Below, one piece after another: positions 33,599 to 37,964 of a stretch of DNA of 37,964 nucleotides. The DNA comes from Edwardsiella ictaluri ATCC 33202 (GTDB taxonomy: Bacteria; Pseudomonadota; Gammaproteobacteria; Enterobacterales; Enterobacteriaceae). The stretch lies in contig NZ_AFJI01000044.1 of NCBI RefSeq assembly GCF_000264785.1, forward strand, positions 1 through 37,964, in the 5' to 3' direction. Below the pieces are notes generated by a model. That model did no database searches. It saw only the letters and a program-made list of their open reading frames with translations, and had not been told where the DNA came from. Both the position numbers and the translations under genes were made by a program. Position 1 is the stretch's first letter. Every line of letters starts with the position of its first letter.

Positions 33599-34429
33599 AT
33601 GTCCATCCCTCCCTTTATTACGCTGAATGATGGTAACCGCATTCCCCAGCTGGGACTCGGCGTATGGCAGGTCAGTGATACGCTGGCCCGTAACGTGGTC
33701 GGCGAGGCGCTGCGCATCGGCTATCGCGCCATTGATACCGCCGCGATCTATGGCAACGAGAGTGGCGTCGGCCAGGCGCTGCAGCAAAGTGGCCTGACCC
33801 GGAATTCGCTGTTTATCACCACCAAGCTGTGGAATGCGGATCATATGGCGGTCGATAAGGCGTTTCACGACAGCCTGCACAAGCTGCACCTTGAGTATGT
33901 TGATCTGTACCTGATCCACTGGCCGATGGCGCTGCAGGATACCTTTGTTCATGCCTGGCGTCGGCTGATCGACCTGCGGCGCCAGGGATTGGTGAAAAGC
34001 ATCGGGGTTTGCAACTTCAATATTGTCCATCTCCAGCGCCTGCTGGATGAAACCGGCGTGGTGCCGAGCATCAACCAAATTGAGCTACACCCGCTGATGC
34101 AGCAGCGGGAGCTGCAGTCATGGAATAGCCACAACGGCATTGCCACAGAGGCCTGGAGCCCGCTGGCACAGGGGGGAAAGGGCGTATTTGACGCGGAACT
34201 GATCCATCGTTTGGCGGCAAAATACAACAAGACACCGGCGCAGATCGTGATCCGCTGGCATTTGGACAGCGGGAGGATAGTGATCCCCAAAACGGTCTCG
34301 GCGATGCGCCTGAGGGAAAATATCGCCGTATTTGACTTTACGCTGGAGACGAGCGAACGGGCGCAGATCGCCCGCTTGGAGTGCGGCAAGCGATTAGGCT
34401 CCGATCCCGCCACCTATATGCGCCTGTAG
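33599..34429 (+). CDS. dkgA: Aldo-keto reductase, DkgA-like (2,5-diketo-D-gluconate reductase type)
   Basis: The ATG at 33599 (MSIPPFITLNDG) has GGAG 8 bases upstream and gives 276 residues; E. coli DkgA has 275 with strong similarity. The catalytic tetrad is complete: Asp46 (AIDTAA), Tyr51 (IYGNE), Lys76 (TTKLW) and His107 (LIHWP). IVIPKTVS near 245 holds the NADPH 2'-phosphate site. It reduces small aldehydes and ketones such as methylglyoxal or 2,5-diketogluconate; the substrate in this host is not given by sequence. A longer frame from 33536 has no ribosome-binding site. It is divergent from tyrB and convergent with ygiQ, so it stands alone, away from its E. coli context (yqhD). Confidence 0.82.
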   Translation: MSIPPFITLNDGNRIPQLGLGVWQVSDTLARNVVGEALRIGYRAIDTAAIYGNESGVGQALQQSGLTRNSLFITTKLWNADHMAVDKAFHDSLHKLHLEYVDLYLIHWPMALQDTFVHAWRRLIDLRRQGLVKSIGVCNFNIVHLQRLLDETGVVPSINQIELHPLMQQRELQSWNSHNGIATEAWSPLAQGGKGVFDAELIHRLAAKYNKTPAQIVIRWHLDSGRIVIPKTVSAMRLRENIAVFDFTLETSERAQIARLECGKRLGSDPATYMRL

Positions 34430-34439
34430 GCGGTGAGCG

Positions 34440-34467
34440 CAGCCCTGATGCTAAGGCATCAGGGCTG
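34440..34467. terminator. Hairpin between dkgA and ygiQ
   Basis: CAGCCCTGATGC and GCATCAGGGCTG form a perfect 12-bp stem with a TAAG loop, between the two convergent stops. The following bases are not T-rich, but position and stability favour a shared terminator. Confidence 0.75.
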
Positions 34468-34479
34468 TCGGAAAAGGCG

Positions 34480-36732
34480 TTAGCGCGGCTTTTTGGCCTG
34501 CCCGGCAGGGCGCGCCGGACGGGCGTTGCGCCCTTCGGGGCGAACAGGACGGCCATTATTTCCCTTTCCGCCCGGGCGGGCGGCGGGCTGCGCGGCCCCG
34601 CGCGTTGCCGGTCGTCCGCTACCCTGAGGAGGCGCGCCGGTATGCTTGGTCATGGCCGGCGCCATAGTGCGCTGGTAACCGCGGCGCGCGGCGCGCTGCT
34701 CCTCCAGCGTCGGCGCAGGCACCAGACACTCGCGACGATTGCCGATCAGGTGCTGTAGCCCCATCTCCTCCAGCGCGGCGCGGATCATCGGCCAGTTGGC
34801 CGGATCATGATAGCGCAGCAGCGCCTTATGTAGCCTGCGCTGGCGCTCACCCTTCGGCACCACCACATCCTCGCTCTTATAGTCCACCTTGGCCAGCGGG
34901 TTCTTGCCGGTGTAATACATGGTGGTCGAGTTGGCCAGCGGTGACGGATAGAAGTTTTGCACCTGATCGAGGCGGAAACGGTGCTGCTTTAGCCACAGCG
35001 CCAGATTGACCATATCCTCATCCCGGGTCCCCGGGTGCGCGGAGATAAAGTAGGGTATGAGGTACTGCTCTTTCCCGGCCTGCTTCGAATAGGCATCAAA
35101 AAGCTCCTTAAAGCGATAGTAGCTGCCCATCCCCGGCTTCATCATCTTGGACAGCGGCCCCTCTTCCGTATGCTCCGGCGCGATCTTCAGATAGCCGCCG
35201 ACGTGATGCGTGGCCAGCTCTTTGATATAGCGCGGATCCTGTACCGCCAGATCGTAACGTACCCCGGAGGCGATCAGGATCTTCTTCACCCCCTGCAGAT
35301 CGCGGGCGCGCCGGTAGAGCTTAATGGTCGGCTCATGGTTGGTGTCCATATGGCGGCAGATATCCGGATAGACGCAGGAGGAACGGCGGCAGGTCTGCTC
35401 CGCACGCGGCGACTGGCAGCGCAACATATACATGTTGGCGGTCGGGCCGCCCAGATCGGAGATAATACCGGTAAATCCAGGCACCTTGTCACGGATCTCC
35501 TCGATCTCACGAATGATGGAGTCCTCAGAGCGACTCTGAATGATGCGGCCCTCGTGCTCAGTGATAGAGCAGAAGGCACAGCCGCCGTAACAGCCGCGCA
35601 TGATGTTGACGGAGAAGCGGATCATGTCATAGGCCGGCAGGCGGGCCTTGCCATAAGTGGGATGCGGCACACGCTGGAATGGCAGCGCATAGACGCTGTC
35701 CATCTCCTCGGTGCTCAGCGGGATCGCCGGTGGGTTGACCCACACGTAGCGATCGCCATGTTTCTGCATCAGGGCACGGGCACAGCCGGGGTTCGTCTCA
35801 TGGTGCAAAATACGTGAGGCGTGGGCATACATCACCTTATCGCCCTTCACCTTCTCAAACGACGGCAGCAGCACATAGGTCTTCTCCCATGGCTTTGGCT
35901 TAGGGGCGCGTACGCTGATCGGCATCGCCCCATCTGCAGCCTTGGGCGAGCAGGCCAAATCATCACCGTAGGGGTTCGGAATAGGGTCAATGCGCCCCGG
36001 CATATCAATACGGGTTGAATCCACCCCGTTCCAGCCCGGCAGGGCCTCTTTGCGCATGACGGCAGTATTGCGCACGTCGCAGATAGAGGCGATGGGCTCC
36101 CCCGCTGCTAAACGGTGCGCGACCTCGACCAGTGGGCGTTCGCCATTGCCATACATCAGCATATCCGCCTTGGCATCCACCAACACAGAGCGGCGTACCG
36201 TATCCGACCAATAGTCATAATGCGCCACACGGCGCAGGCTGGCCTCGATCCCCCCAAGGATCACCGGTACATCACTGAAAGCCTCTTTGCAGCGCTGGCT
36301 GTAGACCAGCGTGGCGCGATCCGGGCGCTTGCCGCCTTCGTTGTTTGGCGTGTAGGCGTCATCGTGGCGCAGCTTACGATCGGCCGTATAGCGGTTAATC
36401 ATCGAATCCATGTTCCCGGCAGTGACGCCAAAAAACAGATTCGGCTTACCCAGACGCATAAAATCGCCTTTGCTGGTCCAGTCCGGCTGGGCGATGATGC
36501 CTACCCGGAACCCCTGGGCCTCCAGCATGCGTCCAACAATCGCCATGCCAAAGCTGGGATGATCCACGTAAGCATCCCCGGTCACGATGATAATGTCGCA
36601 ACTATCCCAGCCCAATTTATCCATCTCTGCACGCGACATCGGTAAAAAAGGCGCGGTGCCGAAACATTCGGCCCAATAAGGGGTATAGGAGAACAGATCG
36701 CGCTCCGGTTGAATCAGGCTGACACTACTCAT
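34480..36732 (-). CDS. ygiQ: YgiQ, radical SAM protein (UPF0313)
   Basis: This 750-residue protein belongs to the YgiQ family of radical SAM enzymes, slightly longer than E. coli YgiQ. An N-terminal domain (residues 1-360) includes a cobalamin-binding-like region ([19 protein letters not shown]). The radical SAM site is Cys381-x3-Cys385-x2-Cys388 in [23 protein letters not shown] and [18 protein letters not shown] follow. The last 55 residues are a disordered Pro/Arg/Gly/Ala tail ending AGQAKKPR, a possible RNA- or membrane-surface-binding region. The family's reaction is not known. AAGAG precedes the ATG at 36732. The nearest upstream gene is metA, 150 bp away. Confidence 0.92.
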   Translation of the reverse strand: MSSVSLIQPERDLFSYTPYWAECFGTAPFLPMSRAEMDKLGWDSCDIIIVTGDAYVDHPSFGMAIVGRMLEAQGFRVGIIAQPDWTSKGDFMRLGKPNLFFGVTAGNMDSMINRYTADRKLRHDDAYTPNNEGGKRPDRATLVYSQRCKEAFSDVPVILGGIEASLRRVAHYDYWSDTVRRSVLVDAKADMLMYGNGERPLVEVAHRLAAGEPIASICDVRNTAVMRKEALPGWNGVDSTRIDMPGRIDPIPNPYGDDLACSPKAADGAMPISVRAPKPKPWEKTYVLLPSFEKVKGDKVMYAHASRILHHETNPGCARALMQKHGDRYVWVNPPAIPLSTEEMDSVYALPFQRVPHPTYGKARLPAYDMIRFSVNIMRGCYGGCAFCSITEHEGRIIQSRSEDSIIREIEEIRDKVPGFTGIISDLGGPTANMYMLRCQSPRAEQTCRRSSCVYPDICRHMDTNHEPTIKLYRRARDLQGVKKILIASGVRYDLAVQDPRYIKELATHHVGGYLKIAPEHTEEGPLSKMMKPGMGSYYRFKELFDAYSKQAGKEQYLIPYFISAHPGTRDEDMVNLALWLKQHRFRLDQVQNFYPSPLANSTTMYYTGKNPLAKVDYKSEDVVVPKGERQRRLHKALLRYHDPANWPMIRAALEEMGLQHLIGNRRECLVPAPTLEEQRAARRGYQRTMAPAMTKHTGAPPQGSGRPATRGAAQPAARPGGKGNNGRPVRPEGRNARPARPAGQAKKPR

Positions 36733-36882
36733 GACGGTACTCTTGTATTGATAAAACAGGCAGGTCTGGTGAACAAATCATCAGGATCAGGGCGGCGATT
36801 ATACGCATTACGGCAGAGAAATGTGAGGGTTATTTGTCATTCCCCCCGTCTACTGCTAGCCCGGGGAAATGGCGCGTAGATC

Positions 36883-37812
36883 TTACTCCAAGGTGGGATT
36901 CATCTGACGCAGATCGTAAGGAGTTATCTGGTAAACACAGTAGTTTAGCCAGTTACTGAACAACAGGTGACCGTGGCTGCGCCAGGTCGCCAACGGCGTA
37001 CCGTCCGAATTATCCTGGGGAAAATAGTTAAACGGCAGTGCCGGTGTCAGGCCAGCGTGCAGATCGCGCCAATATTCAGCACCCAGCGTATGGGCATCAT
37101 ATTCCGGATGGCCCGTAACAAACACCGTTCGCTTATCGACGCTGGCAAACAGGTAGGCGCCGGCCTGCGCAGACTCGGCAAAGATCTGCAGATCAGTATG
37201 CTCACGGATCGCCTGCGGCGGAAAGTCGGCATAGCGCGAATGCGGCGCCAAAAAGCCTTCGTCAAAGCCACGGGTCAACAGCGCCAGCGGATTGAGCGTC
37301 TGATGCTCATAAACCCCGGATAGCTTCTGCGCCCGCGTCATCTTCGGCAGTCCATACAGAATATTAAGCGCCGCCTGCGCGGCCCAGCAGACGAACAGGG
37401 TCGATGTCACGTGCGCCCGCGCCCACTCAATAACCTGCACGATCTGCGACCAGTAGGCAACATCGCCAAAATCTACTTGTCCCAGCGGCGCGCCGGTCAC
37501 GACAAGACCATCAAAATTTTCTTGCTGAATATCCTCAAAATGACAGTAAAAGTTATTCAGATGCTCCATCGGCGTATTTTTTGACTCACGCCGATCGATG
37601 CGCAACAGCTGAATATCGATCTGCAGTGGCGAGTTCGACAACAGACGCAGAAACTGATTTTCAGTCTCGATTTTCTTTGGCATCAGATTCAGCAACAGCA
37701 CCTTCAGCGGACGGATCTCCTGCACCGCTGCCCGGGAATCGGTCATGACAAAGACATTTTCATTACGTAAAAAATTAACGGCGGGCAACGCGTCAGGGAT
37801 CCTGATTGGCAT
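36883..37812 (-). CDS. metA: Homoserine O-succinyltransferase
   Basis: This 309-residue enzyme has exactly the E. coli MetA length. It activates homoserine with succinyl-CoA in the first committed step of methionine synthesis. The catalytic residues are in place: Cys142 in TLFVCWAAQ, His235 and Glu237 in VTGHPEYD. The glutamine-amidotransferase-like fold is marked by [14 protein letters not shown] near 41-54 and VTGAPLG near 105. The ATG at 37812 has AGGAG 7 bases upstream. A single good MetJ-like octamer lies in the upstream region. It does not sit beside aceBAK as in E. coli. Confidence 0.96.
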   Translation of the reverse strand: MPIRIPDALPAVNFLRNENVFVMTDSRAAVQEIRPLKVLLLNLMPKKIETENQFLRLLSNSPLQIDIQLLRIDRRESKNTPMEHLNNFYCHFEDIQQENFDGLVVTGAPLGQVDFGDVAYWSQIVQVIEWARAHVTSTLFVCWAAQAALNILYGLPKMTRAQKLSGVYEHQTLNPLALLTRGFDEGFLAPHSRYADFPPQAIREHTDLQIFAESAQAGAYLFASVDKRTVFVTGHPEYDAHTLGAEYWRDLHAGLTPALPFNYFPQDNSDGTPLATWRSHGHLLFSNWLNYCVYQITPYDLRQMNPTLE

Positions 37813-37853
37813 AAACGCTCTCCTGGACGATCAAAGGCAAACCTTGTCCATTT

Positions 37854-37861
37854 AGACATCT
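37854..37861. promoter_or_regulatory. Single MetJ-like octamer upstream of metA
   Basis: AGACATCT matches the MetJ consensus AGACGTCT at 7 of 8 bases, 42 bp before metA. MetJ normally needs at least two tandem boxes, and the adjacent octamers are poor, so this is tentative. Confidence 0.35.
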
Positions 37862-37964
37862 GGATAGCCAAATTAATCGGTTTTACGCCGTTTGTACAGC
37901 ACAGAGCGTTGAGAAATTTTCATCTAAGATGAGTGTAGCTACAGTCCAGTGGTTTAACATTGAC

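Overview
The window is chromosomal DNA of a GC-rich member of the Enterobacterales. Almost every protein is recognisable as a close relative of an Escherichia coli K-12 protein of the same length. GC content and codon use look like a genus such as Edwardsiella, but that assignment is an inference from memory and untested here.

Layout. Positions 1-231 hold the 5' part of an IS110-family (DEDD) transposase that runs off the left edge, followed by a strongly structured non-coding stretch and then yjcE (CPA1 Na+/H+ antiporter). Positions 2200-27051 hold one 25-kb purine/selenium-linked catabolic cluster: ghxQ, guaD, xanQ, xdhD, ygfM, ssnA, ygfK and mocA (minus strand); yqeC-yqeB (plus strand); arcC/yqeA, hyuA, ygeY, ygeX and ygeW (minus strand); and the sigma-54 activator gene ygeV (plus strand, divergent). 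Gene order and relative orientation match the E. coli cluster from ygeV to ghxQ as I remember it. From 27081 onward there is a small unrecognised membrane protein, then housekeeping genes: ssb and uvrA (divergent, sharing a LexA box), yjbR, a frameshifted yjbQ, tyrB, a dkgA-like aldo-keto reductase, ygiQ and metA.

How the cluster works together (family knowledge plus inference). GhxQ and XanQ import guanine/hypoxanthine and xanthine. GuaD deaminates guanine to xanthine. XdhD (molybdenum hydroxylase), YgfM (FAD subunit) and YgfK (Fe-S/FAD oxidoreductase) do redox chemistry on the purine. MocA, YqeB and YqeC are cofactor factors typical of selenium-dependent molybdenum hydroxylases. SsnA, HyuA and YgeY are hydrolases suited to ring opening and trimming. 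YgeX splits 2,3-diaminopropionate to pyruvate and ammonia. YgeW (carbamoyltransferase) and the carbamate kinase could finish with ATP from carbamoyl phosphate. This fits the anaerobic purine/urate fermentation clusters described in gut bacteria.

Regulation read from the sequence. Sigma-54-type -24/-12 elements lie in front of ygeW (24831-24845) and ygfK (15002-15016), so YgeV probably switches on both catabolic operons. A perfect 16-bp LacI/PurR-type palindrome precedes ghxQ. GC-rich hairpins sit in several operon junctions. In E. coli the cluster is at about 65 min, while yjcE, ssb, uvrA, yjbR, yjbQ and tyrB belong to the 92-min region. Here the whole cluster lies between yjcE and ssb, which suggests relocation or independent acquisition at this site.
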